This document shows, one piece after another, positions 17,629 through 28,050 of a DNA stretch of 64,000 bases (position 1 is its first letter; every line of letters starts with the position of its first letter). Made by a program: the position numbers and the translations under genes. The stretch lies in NCBI RefSeq assembly GCF_007830445.1, contig NZ_VLKR01000006.1:145745-209744 (forward strand). Direction: 5' to 3'. This stretch comes from Sphingobacterium siyangense. Lineage in GTDB: Bacteria > Bacteroidota > Bacteroidia > Sphingobacteriales > Sphingobacteriaceae. Under the pieces are notes generated by a model. It did not search any database. It was not told the origin of the DNA and was given only the letters and a program-made list of their open reading frames with translations.

Positions 17629-19488
17629 TTAAAACTTAAGCTCCAAAACTTTAGTCTCATAAGCTTCCAGTTTCAAGGTATTGTCAGCTGGAGTGGTTTC
17701 CTGTTTTTGGATAATATCAACATAGGATCTGACCCTGCTGTTTCTTTCCTTAAAACGATCCAGTTTGATCTCTTTCGTCGAATCATTGCAATTCATCACG
17801 ACCATAACCGTCTGTTGCTCGTTGTAGCGGAAATACACATACACACCATCTTCGGGCACATACTGCATCGTTTTACCAGTTTGTAATACAGCATGTCGTT
17901 TACGATAATTGGCTAGCGTTTGAACAAAAGTCCACATATCCTGCTCTGCCTTAGTCCTTCCGCCTGCGGTAAACTTGTTCAGTTTGTCACCCGCGAAACC
18001 ACCCTGAAAGTCTTCCCGTAATAAACCATCTGGATTTGAGAAATTCTTCATCAGAATTTCAGCCCCGTAGTACAATTGTGGGATGCCCCTTGTTGTCATA
18101 AGCCAAGCCATTGCCGATTTATATTTCTGCACATTTTCACCGACAACGGAGAAAAAACGATCTTTATCGTGGTTATCCAAAAAAAGCACATTTTGCTCGG
18201 GATGTGGGTACAGAAAGTCTGAAGCGAGGGTTGAATACAATTTATTGGCTCCGGCGGTCCATTCTGTCTTTTGGTTGAGTGCATCACCTATGGCATAATT
18301 AAGCTGAAAATCCGTCACACCCATCAGCTTGGAATCGACCTCCTGACCAACTCGTTTTCCACCCAGAAAATAGGCCTGGTTCCCCACACCATGTACCCAT
18401 GTTTCACCAAAAAAGGTGAATTTTGGATACTCCTGCAGAATGCGATCTGTCCATTTGGCCATAAAATCAAGATCATTGTACGGATAGGTATCAATTCGGA
18501 ATCCATCTATTGCCGCAGTCTCTATCCACCAGATATGGCTTTGGGTCAGATAATTTTGAACGTATGGGTTTTGTTCGTTCATATCGGGCATTGTGGGAAC
18601 AAACCAGCCTTTGACCATTTTCTTTTTGTCATCTGCCGAGGCATAAGGATCAAAAACTGCCTGGTCTTTGTAAGATGTCTGCGTATAGGTAGGCCATTCA
18701 TTGAGCCAGTCGGCCATCGGCTTGTCTTTTACCGTCCAATGATAACTTCCGATATGATTGGGCACCACATCAAAAATCAGTTTCATCTGACGTTTATGCA
18801 GCTGTTCACCCAATTGGACATAGGTATCGTTGCTACCAAAACGGGGATCAATATGATAGGTTTCGGTGTTGGCATAACCATGATATGAAGCCTGGGGCAT
18901 GTCATTGGTCAACACAGGAGTCAGCCACAAGGATGTCACCCCAAGATCTTGTAGGTAATCCAGCTTTCCGATAATGCCTTCCAGATCACCGCCATGACGC
19001 AGATACATCGAGTCTCGGTTTAAACTCATATCCAACATGCCTTTCACCTGATCATTTTCTCTATTTCCATTGGCAAAACGATCGGGCATAATCAGGTAGA
19101 TCAAATCGGCATTGTTCACACCCTGTGCTTTTACTTTTTGATCCCTTTGCTTCAACTCATAACGATAGGTTAGTTTTTTCTTTCCCTGACTAAACGTAAA
19201 AGTTGACCATCCTGGTTTGGCCGAAGCAGCCACCTTGACATCCAAAAACAGGTAGTTGGGATTTTCTACGCGATTGACTTTGACAAGTTCTATCCCTTTA
19301 TCCTCCACCTGTACCTCGCTTTTCCCTATCTGAGGTCCATAGACAACAAGCTGCAAGGTCGGATTTTCCATTCCTACCCACCAGTTTAGGGGTTCTACAC
19401 GTTGGATGGATTGCCCCATTAGGGGGCTCCATCCAAACACCATTAGTGCCACGAATACTGTGGTAATCTTTTTATTTAGTTTAAACAT
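17629..19488 (-). CDS. periplasmic GH13 alpha-amylase/neopullulanase-type enzyme
   Basis: A 619-residue exported alpha-glucan hydrolase, comparable to SusA or cyclomaltodextrinases. A signal peptide ends near SPLMGQS (~26) with no lipobox, so it is probably periplasmic. Residues ~28-118 are an N-terminal beta-sandwich (VEPLNWWVGMENPTLQLVVY). The TIM barrel shows DVVPNH (240-245), nucleophile Asp333 (GFRIDTYPYND), acid/base Glu362 (FFGETW) and Asp441 (FLDNHDKDRF), a full GH13 set. It should trim imported malto-oligosaccharides or cyclodextrins before uptake by the MFS carrier. Only six bases separate it from SusE upstream, and 33 bases from pgmB. Confidence 0.92.
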   Translation of the reverse strand: MFKLNKKITTVFVALMVFGWSPLMGQSIQRVEPLNWWVGMENPTLQLVVYGPQIGKSEVQVEDKGIELVKVNRVENPNYLFLDVKVAASAKPGWSTFTFSQGKKKLTYRYELKQRDQKVKAQGVNNADLIYLIMPDRFANGNRENDQVKGMLDMSLNRDSMYLRHGGDLEGIIGKLDYLQDLGVTSLWLTPVLTNDMPQASYHGYANTETYHIDPRFGSNDTYVQLGEQLHKRQMKLIFDVVPNHIGSYHWTVKDKPMADWLNEWPTYTQTSYKDQAVFDPYASADDKKKMVKGWFVPTMPDMNEQNPYVQNYLTQSHIWWIETAAIDGFRIDTYPYNDLDFMAKWTDRILQEYPKFTFFGETWVHGVGNQAYFLGGKRVGQEVDSKLMGVTDFQLNYAIGDALNQKTEWTAGANKLYSTLASDFLYPHPEQNVLFLDNHDKDRFFSVVGENVQKYKSAMAWLMTTRGIPQLYYGAEILMKNFSNPDGLLREDFQGGFAGDKLNKFTAGGRTKAEQDMWTFVQTLANYRKRHAVLQTGKTMQYVPEDGVYVYFRYNEQQTVMVVMNCNDSTKEIKLDRFKERNSRVRSYVDIIQKQETTPADNTLKLEAYETKVLELKF

Positions 19489-19494
19489 CGTTTT

Positions 19495-20514
19495 TTATTT
19501 CTTTGTCAACGTATATGTATTTGCATTGAAATCCACGACGATATCATACGTACCGGCATTCGCAACCGCGATATTGGCCCCGCCGGCAATCAGACTGCCG
19601 TTAGCTCCGCCGAAATTCGTTCCCCAATCGTGGTTTTTACGGAATTTGATCTCGCCTGCAGTTAAGCTCACTGTGAGCTTCCATACCTGATTGGCATTGT
19701 CGAATTTCATATCCGTATCGGCATCCCAGCCCTTAGGCGTGGCACTACCAATAATACCCCAATTGTGATCTTTAAATGAAATGGTATTTGCCGTCGTATT
19801 GACTTCTATTTCCAGATTTCCTGCACGGGGAGCTTTTATATTTCCACCGCCATTAAAAGCGAGTTTACCATCTGCAGTCTGTCCATAGGAATTTGCCCAA
19901 TTGCGCTCTGTCGTAATCTTAAATTCCGAATTCGCTTCCGGAAAGGAGATAATGCCCGTATAGATGCCGTTGCTTGTTGGGGAGACTATCGATTCAGCAG
20001 TGGCCGGATCCCATCCCTGATAAGCTCCTGGAACGTACAAATAGCTGGTCGAAGCAAAAGGGATTGCTTTAAGACTAGCTAACGCAGAAAACACCACCGT
20101 AATTTTAGTATTGATACTCGACTTGAGGCGTACATCAAAGTCCGAAGCCGTTCCCGTCGGAACACCAAGAGAAAGTAAATAGCTGTTCAATTCATAGCCT
20201 GTAAATCCAAGGCTTGTCCGACCGTTGGGAATGACAACTTCTTTTACTGTTTTAAAATTATCTCCTTTAAGTCCAAACTGCAGGACGTTGGTTACTGCGG
20301 CCTGAAAACCAAAGTCAGGCTGAATCATATTGAGGTGCAGTACCGTATCCTCTGCGTTATCTTTTGACAAGGTTACATTCGTTTTATCGAGGCTTAAAGT
20401 TGCCGGCTTTATGCTCTCCCCGCTAGCCAATATAGCGCGCGTCTCGTCTTTTTTACAACTTTGGAACGCCACGATAAATAGCAGCATGATTCCGATATAG
20501 TGTCTAATTTTCAT
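19495..20514 (-). CDS. SusE/SusF-like starch-binding surface lipoprotein
   Basis: A 339-residue outer-membrane lipoprotein that binds alpha-glucans without cleaving them. The start MKIRHYIGIML at 20514 is chosen because it gives a proper lipoprotein signal with Cys20 (AFQSC); a start 30 codons upstream would bury that signal. An N-terminal SusE-type domain (KPATLSLDKTNVTLSK) is followed by repeated SusE/F carbohydrate modules: YLYVPGAYQGWDP, then IIGSATPKGWDADTDMKF. It lies between SusD and the periplasmic GH13, as in other starch loci. The 166-bp gap to SusD is discussed in the findings. Confidence 0.85.
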   Translation of the reverse strand: MKIRHYIGIMLLFIVAFQSCKKDETRAILASGESIKPATLSLDKTNVTLSKDNAEDTVLHLNMIQPDFGFQAAVTNVLQFGLKGDNFKTVKEVVIPNGRTSLGFTGYELNSYLLSLGVPTGTASDFDVRLKSSINTKITVVFSALASLKAIPFASTSYLYVPGAYQGWDPATAESIVSPTSNGIYTGIISFPEANSEFKITTERNWANSYGQTADGKLAFNGGGNIKAPRAGNLEIEVNTTANTISFKDHNWGIIGSATPKGWDADTDMKFDNANQVWKLTVSLTAGEIKFRKNHDWGTNFGGANGSLIAGGANIAVANAGTYDIVVDFNANTYTLTKK

Positions 20515-20680
20515 CTGTTTAATTTTTGTTTTCAATAGCTGATGAAAGCCCGGGTAACTGACCATTCGCCAATGCGTCGAACAATAGATATTGCCCGGTT
20601 TCATCTGTCAACAATTGTCTTATTACAGGTAAGGCTACATTGACCGGAAGAGACTCGCCGTTCTTCCTGTCCGATGCTGA

Positions 20681-22276
20681 TTAATTATAGCCTGGATTCT
20701 GTACAAGATTGGAGTTCGCAATAATATCCGAAGCAGGAAGTGGAAACAACGTCCTATACCCGGCAACTGCCTGACCTGCAAGCACACCACCTTTAAAAGG
20801 CCAGAGGTAATTATCACCCGTAAATTTGCCATAGCGGATTAAATCCGAACGTCTAAATCCTTCCCAGTATAATTCTTTCACACGCTCATTGAGAATATCA
20901 TCCAAAGAAAGATTCGTTAAGTTCCCACTGTTGTTTCCATAGGCACGTACACGCAGTTTATTGACATAGTCCAGTGCTTTGGCCAAGCTGCCGCCAGAGC
21001 CGCCACGCAATGTCGCCTCAGCATAGATCAAGTTCATCTCTGCCAAACGGATCAACGGGAAATCCACCGAAGCAACGAAACCTTCAGCTGCCGGAGGAGC
21101 AGTTTTTCCGTCCTTGTTCACATTGCGGAATTTGGTAACCGCCAGTCCTTGCTTATAGACGGCGATATCTTCAATTTTAACGCTCGTATTTAAGTGAAAC
21201 ATTGCCCTCTTGTCCGTTGCTCCGCTGTAGTCTCCGAAAATCGTTGCGATATTGTCGCGTGTCCGATTTCCGGCCCAACCGCCGCCCGGTACACCAAATG
21301 AAGTGGGATCCATCGTTGCATCAATAGCTGCATTGATCAGATAAGTTGTACCACCCTTGCTCTGTGTTTTGGTTCCATCATAAGGTAGATAGAAAATAAA
21401 TTCGGGGTTGTTCACATCATTATCCGCGTAAAAGAGCTCCCGATAATTTGTCCCCAAACTATAGCTCGAGTTCAGTACTTTTTCTGCGTATGTAATCGCT
21501 TCGGTATATTTCTTATTACCGGCACCCAGGTAAACTTCAGCGTTGAGGTATAAACGAGCCAACAGCCCCCATGCCGCAACTTGATCGACACGACCATATA
21601 CATTCTGTTTGGCACCTTTTAGCTGGCCTGCAACTTCCAACAGCTCTTTCTCTACATACGCAAAAAGTTCAGGTCGTTTGATCTGAGGCGGCGATACTTT
21701 TCCGACAGGAGTTTCTTCGGTTACAAATGGTGGATTTCCAAACAAATCAAGCAGCACCCAATAATTATAAGCACGTAAGAATCTTGCTTCGGCACGATAA
21801 TAAGCGATTTCTTTTTTATCGGCATCTGAAATACCGCGTTCGGCCAATTTAGCATCTGTACTTTCTCTTAAAAATTCATTGACAAGTGTGGCACTATAGA
21901 CACAGCGGGTATAAAGACCACGGAGCATGGGATTGCTATCGTCAAAATCGAGGTAATCCAGTCCGCTAATCCCCGAATCATTGAGCCAGGCACAGGCGGC
22001 TTCATCGGTTGTAAGTTCCTGTGCGTTCCAAAAGAGGCGTAAAAAATCCGATGTACCGGCATCCAATCCTCCCAGATCAGAGTTATTCGGCCCCGATGTA
22101 CTGGTTAAGGTCAATGATCCATATAATCTTGCGAAAGAGGAGGTATAGCCTTTAAAATCACTGTAGGCTACATCTGCAGTTACGTCGTTGGTCGGTTTTA
22201 GATCCAAATCCTTATGGCAGCTGCTCAGTGCTATAGCCAGCAAGCATACACCTATATATTTATTTAATTTTTTCAT
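20681..22276 (-). CDS. SusD-family starch-binding lipoprotein of the maltose locus
   Basis: A 531-residue surface lipoprotein with Cys20 (ALSSCHKDLDLKP). It shows SusD features: TPR helices with AEARFLRAYNYWVLLDLFGN, a late FPLIRLAEMNLIYAEATLRG helix, DLIRYGKF and the C-terminal LFPLPASDIIANSNLVQNPGYN. The segment WNAQELTTDEAACAWLNDSG (~83-102) is of the kind seen in starch-type SusD proteins. It starts 11 bases after the SusC stop. With a frameshifted SusC partner its transport role may be lost in this strain, unless the frameshift is a sequence error. Confidence 0.92.
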   Translation of the reverse strand: MKKLNKYIGVCLLAIALSSCHKDLDLKPTNDVTADVAYSDFKGYTSSFARLYGSLTLTSTSGPNNSDLGGLDAGTSDFLRLFWNAQELTTDEAACAWLNDSGISGLDYLDFDDSNPMLRGLYTRCVYSATLVNEFLRESTDAKLAERGISDADKKEIAYYRAEARFLRAYNYWVLLDLFGNPPFVTEETPVGKVSPPQIKRPELFAYVEKELLEVAGQLKGAKQNVYGRVDQVAAWGLLARLYLNAEVYLGAGNKKYTEAITYAEKVLNSSYSLGTNYRELFYADNDVNNPEFIFYLPYDGTKTQSKGGTTYLINAAIDATMDPTSFGVPGGGWAGNRTRDNIATIFGDYSGATDKRAMFHLNTSVKIEDIAVYKQGLAVTKFRNVNKDGKTAPPAAEGFVASVDFPLIRLAEMNLIYAEATLRGGSGGSLAKALDYVNKLRVRAYGNNSGNLTNLSLDDILNERVKELYWEGFRRSDLIRYGKFTGDNYLWPFKGGVLAGQAVAGYRTLFPLPASDIIANSNLVQNPGYN

Positions 22277-22287
22277 TGTTATATCGT

Positions 22288-25255
22288 TTAAAAACTCACA
22301 TTTACACCCAATACATAAGTCCTTGGCCTCGGATAAAAGCGATCGTCTATACCGTTAGATATCTCTGGGTCAACACCTTTATAATTGGTGATCGTAAATA
22401 CATTTTGTACAGTTGCAGAAATCGACATTGAAGCGTTACTATTCCGGATAAATTTTCCAAGGTTATAACTCAGGTTGACATTATCCATTTTCAAAAACGA
22501 AGCGTTCTTAATGTAGTAATCACTTCGGAGCTGTTTGAGCAGAAAATTGGTATTTAAAAAATCTACCGGCGCATTATTAATCACCAGAACGGCCTGATCG
22601 TTGATATTAGCTCCACTTCCCAAATTAGAGGAAACATTGTCGTAGACATAATTATCCAAATTTGCGCGCAATACCGTTGTTGCCGACCATTTTTTATAGC
22701 TGTATGCCGCCGTAAAACCCAAAAGATATTTCGGTAACGGTGATTTATACAGATAGCGATCGTTATCGCTGATAACGCCATCTCCATTACGGTCAACATA
22801 GACACCTTCGACAGGATGCCCCTGTTCATCATATACCTGTTGGAAAACATTGAAACTGTTTGGCATGAAATTAACCTTATGCGCCTGGATATTTCCGCCT
22901 GTTCCACCACGGATACCACCGGTCTCTACAATAAAGTTCGGATCATCACTCTGTGTCAGATTGGTTACTTTACTCTTATTATAAGTTAGGTTAAAACCGA
23001 TGTCCAAGGTCGAATTATCCGTTTTTAGCGGGACGAAGTGTACATTAAACTCCAGCCCCTGGTTTTCCATGTTACCCACGTTGGTCAATAGGAAATTGCT
23101 AAAGTTAGAGCCTACAGGAACGGGAATCGTGCTGAGCAGGTCTTTGGTCTTTTTCGAGTAATAATCCACGCTACCATAGACCCGATTGTTGCTAAAGCCA
23201 AAATCAACTCCGGCATTATAGGTTGTTGTATTTTCCCAACGAATGTCTTTATCGTAGGCCACAGGTGAACTTAAATAGTAGTATTCATCACCAAAGCGAT
23301 ACATCGACTCGTTGCCGCTGATGGTATAATTAGGCAAATAAGAGTAGTTGGCGATGCCATCTTGCTGCCCGGTTTTTCCATAACTTAAACGGAGCTTCAG
23401 TTCGGACACTGCAGCTATATCTTTTAAAAAGCCTTCATTTTTGGCGCGCCAGGTGAATCCTACAGAAGGAAAATATCCCCAACGGTTATCAGGACTAAAA
23501 CGGGAAGAACCATCCGACCGCAAGGTTCCCGACAGAACATACCGGTTGTCATAGGTATAAATCAGACGCCCATAATAAGAGATCAACAGATTTTCGGGTT
23601 TATCAAAAGGTCGAGTTGGCTCATTTAGGATCTTATCACCTTCCGCATTTGTACGGTTAAAATTATAAACCTTACTGCTATTTTTATAGTAGCCATAGCC
23701 CAACGCCGCGTCTATCGTACTTTTGATTGTAGGTAATTCCTTATCATACTTTAAATAAAACTCCAGCGTTTTATTGTTGATATCGGTTTTATATTGGGTT
23801 CTTTCACCCCCTTCATTAAAATTACGTGCAGCTATCGCTGGTGTAAATGTGTTCCCTTTCGAACGCGCCAGATCGTATCCAACGTTTAAGTTGGCATGCA
23901 GCTCCGGCAGGAAATGAAAACTATAATCCACCTTTGCATTTCCAATACTTCTAAACACATCGCCATTATCTTTGCGTAAATCCAACAAGGCTAAAGGATT
24001 TCGTGGTGCATTGGGATTAGGTTTCCCCCCTTGAATCCACTCATAATACCCGCCAAAACTATTTTTATCATCCACATAGACAGGTTGGGTCGGGTCGAAC
24101 TGAATGGCTGCTCCGATTGCGTCTTGTGTCGCAAATTTCGATTTTGACCAGGTACCACGGACATTTACATCCAATGAAAGATGATTGTCCAGAAATTTTG
24201 GCGTTAATGCCAATGCAGCAGTAGTTCGTTTTAAGTTATCATTTTTCAATACCCCATCCTGGTTCATATAGCCCGCAGATATACGGTAAGGCATATTGCC
24301 CGCTGGAAGCAATATTAACGTTATTATCCGTTGTAAATGCATTGCCATAAATCACATCCTGCCAGTCGCTATTTGCTGTTCCCAACAACTTTTTCATGGC
24401 ATCACTACCATTTGTATTGACATAATCGCGGATTTGATCGGCGTTGAGCAACTTTACTTTATTGGCTACGGTAGCCAATGAATTCTGTGTAGAGAAGTTG
24501 ATTTGTGTTCCTGAGCGACTGCCTTTTTTTGTCGTGATCAAAATAACCCCATTCGACGCCCGCGAACCATAAATGGCTGTTGCATTGGCATCTTTCAAAA
24601 TTGTAAATGTCTCGATATCATTTGGGTTAATCAAACTTAATGGGTTAGCTACCCCGGATACAGAACCACCTGCCAATGGAATTCCATCTACGACAATTAA
24701 CGGATCGTTACTGGCGTTCAATGAAGCTCCGGTACGGATACGGATGGTGCTTCCTGCACCCGGCTGCCCCCCACTTGTTGTAATCTGTACGCCTGGAACT
24801 TTCCCCATAATGAGTTGCTCCGGCGAGGAGATCTGTCCTTTTTGAAAATCTTTTGCAGATACTGTGCTGATTGAACCCGTCAGGTCACTTTTCTTTTGTG
24901 TACCATAACCAATCACTACAACCTCTTCCAGTGCACTGGTATTGGATTTAAGGTAAATGTTTAACGGATGTTGTCCATCGTTGACCTGGATCAAGGTATC
25001 CAAGGTCGCGTATCCGACCATACTTACTTTCAGACGTAATTTCCCTGTTTGTAGTCTATCCAAGCTAAAATCCCCATTCGCATTGGTAGACAGTGATTTT
25101 TGAATATCCTCGAAGCGCAGTGTAGCACCGACCAAGGAACTCCCCTTCTGGTCCATTACTCGCCCTTTTAGCGTTGCCTGTTGCGCGAATGCCGAAGCAC
25201 TTACACCGAGTAGCATGCTCAGAGCCCAAAATGGACGTGATAGCTGTTTGTTCAT
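22288..25255 (-). pseudogene. frameshifted SusC TonB-dependent transporter of the maltose locus
   Basis: Two overlapping frames together encode one SusC of about 989 residues. Bases 25255-24239 give the signal peptide (ASAFAQ), CarboxypepD-like domain, the transition LEEVVVIGYGTQKKSDLTGS and the plug, ending in-frame at a stop just after VNIASSG. Bases from about 24300 down to 22288 continue with NMPYRISAGYMNQDG through the barrel to YVLGVNVSF. The break lies at the GGGC run at 24298-24301 (minus strand); removing one base would give IASSGNMPYRIS and restore the frame. No ribosome binding site or natural start exists for the second half. Either the gene is inactivated, or one base was miscalled in a short G-run. 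Confidence 0.9.
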
Positions 25256-25270
25256 AAAATAACTGTTTAT

Positions 25271-27856
25271 TTATTTATTTAGTTTTGTTTTGCTTATTAA
25301 TTGGTACTGCCCAGGTAGGAGACTCAATTTTGACTGGCCTGACCAATTGAGCTCTTTTCCCGTAAAATTATCGACCCACTGCCCCTGCAACGCTGCCGGC
25401 AAGGCAAAGTCCACACTTTCTACCCCAAAATTGCCAAGTACCCCTACTTGTTGTCCCTCCTTTTCGAGAACAAAATATTTAACGGCATCTTTCATAGCCG
25501 ATGTGATAATCGTCCCGTTTTGGAAAATGCTATTTTTGGTTTTGAAACGTGTAAGTTTGGCATAGGTCTCAAAGAGCTTTTTGCGATCATTTTGTTGTAG
25601 ATAGCTCCACAACAATGGTTTTTCGCCTGTGCGCCCATTTTCATCGATAGACACATCATAGCCGTATTCACCAAACTGCCAGATCATCTTAGGTCCAGGC
25701 GAAGCCAATAAAAACACGGCGGCCTGTTCCATACGTTTTAATGCCGTACTGAGGTTCTTGACGTTATAGCTACCTGATGAATTGCCGTAATTCAGGCATT
25801 TGAACAGCAGCCGCTGTTCGTCATGGCTTTCCATATAAGACACAAACGAAGGTTGTGTCATGCCATGGCCCGAAGGGAATAATCTGCCTAAATCCGAGCC
25901 GTTGTTGGCATTCCAGCCCATTGCCGCCTCATTGAAGACCGCATTCATGTTGTTCCATAGCAACATCCCCGATTGCGCAAGTTCGGCCTCTTCCTGATCT
26001 CCGCCAAGATGTTCGAGAATAATATAACACGAGGGATCGATGCTGCGAATATGCTGCTGGTATTGCTTCAAGATAGCCACACGTGACGCATCGTAAGCAT
26101 TCCATGCACTTAAATCACTTTCTGAGGTACCCGAATTTTTCTGTGTAAACCCTTTAGACAAGTCAAATCGGAACCCATCAATCTTGTACTCCTGCATCCA
26201 ATAGGTCAAAACATCCTTAACAAAAGTCTGTGTATAGCTACTTTCATGGTTAAAGTCGAAGCCAACATTGAACGGATGCTTGGCAACCGTATTGAACCAA
26301 GGGCTATTGCCAGCTACGTTGCCCTGCTCAAAATAAAGCTGTACTAGCGGGGATTGACCAAAAGCATGATTAAAAACAACATCCAAAATCACGGCAATAC
26401 CATTTTCATGACAAGCATCTACGTAGGCTTTCAAGTCGTTTTTTAAGCCGTAATATTTATCCAAAGCGCGGTGGAAAGAAGGATTATAACCCCAGGTCGA
26501 ATTCCCCTCCGATTCCTGTACAGGCATAAGCTCTACCGCATTTACACCCAGCCGTTTTAAATAAGACAAAGAGTCTTTCAATGTGGTATATTGATGTTGT
26601 TTGACAAAATCACGGACCAAGAGTTCGTAAATAACTAAATCACCTTGAGCTGGCTTATTAAATAGCGTGGTTTTCCATGAGTAAGACTTGGCTGGGAGAT
26701 CCAATACGCCAACCACTCCCTGCGCAGCAGCGGGATAAGCGGGTACAGCCGCCGCGGTCAGCCCGAGTGCCGCGTCGTTTTGCGGATCAAGAATCAGCTC
26801 AGCATAGGGGTCGGCGACATTCAGTTGACCGTCCACCAAAAACTGATAAGTCTGTTTTTTAGAGAAATCCAGATTCGATACGGTAACCCACCAGGTTTTT
26901 CCATCCGGTGTCTGGCTCATCGCATAGGCTGGTAATGCTTTATAGTTATTAAAATCGCCCAAGACATACACACTCGTTTTTAATGGTGCTGTGAGCGCAA
27001 AACTGACCTCTCCTTTTTCCCTGTTTATGGTTGTTCCGTTTGCATTGACGCCTATCGGGAGTGCAGCGATGGTAGGTTTTGATTGCACAAATAACTGTGC
27101 TTTACTGAAATATATTTTGCCCCCGGCCTCAAGACGTGCTTCAAGCTCGTGCAGGCCATTGCTCTGTAGGCTGAGCGATTTTTCTAATGACAGCCCAGCA
27201 GAAGATTCAGCAAGCAATAAACCATTATCCCAGATACTGATTTTTCCGGACTGCGTTGCCTGTACTTTTAACTTCAGATTATCCCCAACGGTGTACATCT
27301 GCTCCAGGGTAATTGGATCTGTGGGTTGCAGCGTAGGCGAAACAAAACGAATGGCCTGTGTATTGCTCGTTACAAGAGGAAGAAATAGATCTGAATTATT
27401 TTTGTTTCGTTGGACCAGCGACCCATCACCATTGCGGACTAAAAGTGCCATCTGACCAAATTCTCCGCCATTAGTCAGGTTAAAAAATTTGGAGGGGGTA
27501 AATGTGAATGAATATAAACCAGCAGAAATAAATTTAAGTTTATAAGCATTGTCATTCTTTGACCAATCTGTTGCTACATGTTGCCAGCTGCCCCCATTGA
27601 CAGGAATCAATCCGGCGTGTAGGTACAGGTCGGTAGTACTACCTTTTAGAGCCGCATTTCCTTTCGAAAGATCAAATTGAAGCGTAATTTCCTGATCCCA
27701 ATAGATAAATGGGGCGGAAAGATTGAGCAAACCAGATCCCTGCTGTTCAATAACAGGAGGTTGCTCGACATCCACGATATCTTTCTTATTTGCACATGAT
27801 GATAATAGGACAATCACCCAGAGATACCCTATTAAACGAGAGATATGCTTCCCCAT
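25271..27856 (-). CDS. surface GH13 amylase/pullulanase-type lipoprotein
   Basis: An 861-residue outer-membrane lipoprotein, the first gene of the maltose operon. The signal ends at Cys21 (LLSSC). Residues ~40-290 form beta-sandwich domains probably used in binding. A CBM48-like module follows (~290-360: YVLGDFNNY, KQTYQFLVDGQLNVADPY). The GH13 barrel has DVVFNH (492-497), nucleophile Asp565 (GFRFDLSKGF), acid/base Glu615 (IILEHLGG) and Asp679 (SHDEQR). It likely attacks starch or related alpha-glucans at the cell surface, releasing oligosaccharides for SusCD. It starts 32 bases downstream of one operator palindrome and ends 15 bases before SusC. The exact linkage (alpha-1,4 or alpha-1,6) cannot be read from the motifs. 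Confidence 0.9.
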   Translation of the reverse strand: MGKHISRLIGYLWVIVLLSSCANKKDIVDVEQPPVIEQQGSGLLNLSAPFIYWDQEITLQFDLSKGNAALKGSTTDLYLHAGLIPVNGGSWQHVATDWSKNDNAYKLKFISAGLYSFTFTPSKFFNLTNGGEFGQMALLVRNGDGSLVQRNKNNSDLFLPLVTSNTQAIRFVSPTLQPTDPITLEQMYTVGDNLKLKVQATQSGKISIWDNGLLLAESSAGLSLEKSLSLQSNGLHELEARLEAGGKIYFSKAQLFVQSKPTIAALPIGVNANGTTINREKGEVSFALTAPLKTSVYVLGDFNNYKALPAYAMSQTPDGKTWWVTVSNLDFSKKQTYQFLVDGQLNVADPYAELILDPQNDAALGLTAAAVPAYPAAAQGVVGVLDLPAKSYSWKTTLFNKPAQGDLVIYELLVRDFVKQHQYTTLKDSLSYLKRLGVNAVELMPVQESEGNSTWGYNPSFHRALDKYYGLKNDLKAYVDACHENGIAVILDVVFNHAFGQSPLVQLYFEQGNVAGNSPWFNTVAKHPFNVGFDFNHESSYTQTFVKDVLTYWMQEYKIDGFRFDLSKGFTQKNSGTSESDLSAWNAYDASRVAILKQYQQHIRSIDPSCYIILEHLGGDQEEAELAQSGMLLWNNMNAVFNEAAMGWNANNGSDLGRLFPSGHGMTQPSFVSYMESHDEQRLLFKCLNYGNSSGSYNVKNLSTALKRMEQAAVFLLASPGPKMIWQFGEYGYDVSIDENGRTGEKPLLWSYLQQNDRKKLFETYAKLTRFKTKNSIFQNGTIITSAMKDAVKYFVLEKEGQQVGVLGNFGVESVDFALPAALQGQWVDNFTGKELNWSGQSKLSLLPGQYQLISKTKLNK

Positions 27857-27887
27857 CGATAATTAGCTTTACTTGGAATCTGAAATT

Positions 27888-27899
27888 GGGAACGTTCCC
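27888..27899. promoter_or_regulatory. LacI-type operator 1 of the maltose operon
   Basis: GGGAACGTTCCC is a perfect 12-bp palindrome with a central CG, the form expected for a LacI/GalR operator. It lies 32 bases upstream of the first gene of the operon, inside the leader, and differs from operator 2 by one central base. Confidence 0.7.
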
Positions 27900-27982
27900 G
27901 AAATCAAGGTAAAAAGAAATCGCTTATGGCGATTGCTGGATTCCCCTATCCAATATTTTATAAAAATTGATTATTTAAATAT

Positions 27983-28002
27983 TTTCGGGAATGTTCCCGA
28001 AA
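27983..28002. promoter_or_regulatory. LacI-type operator 2, at the predicted transcription start
   Basis: TTTCGGGAATGTTCCCGAAA has 9-bp symmetric arms around a 2-bp centre and contains GGGAATGTTCCC. It begins five bases downstream of the predicted -7 element (28008-28015), so a bound repressor would cover the start site. The spacing to operator 1 is about 98 bp centre to centre, suitable for looping. Confidence 0.75.
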
Positions 28003-28007
28003 GTATT

Positions 28008-28039
28008 CAAAGCTAAATAATGGGATTACAAAAAACAAA
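28008..28039 (-). promoter_or_regulatory. predicted promoter of the maltose operon
   Basis: On the minus strand TTTG (28039-28036), a 20-bp spacer and TAGCTTTG (28015-28008) match the Bacteroidota housekeeping promoter TTTG-N19-21-TAnnTTTG. It lies between the lacI-like stop (28051) and the first maltose gene, and predicts a leader of about 150 bases. Confidence 0.65.
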
Positions 28040-28050
28040 TATTTTTTTTC

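Noticed and set aside
22288..24348. Second half of the maltose SusC as a separate 686-residue gene
   Set aside because: Its first ~17 codons (MAMHLQRIITLILL...) are the wrong frame of the plug region; real homology begins after the frameshift, so it is part of one broken gene.
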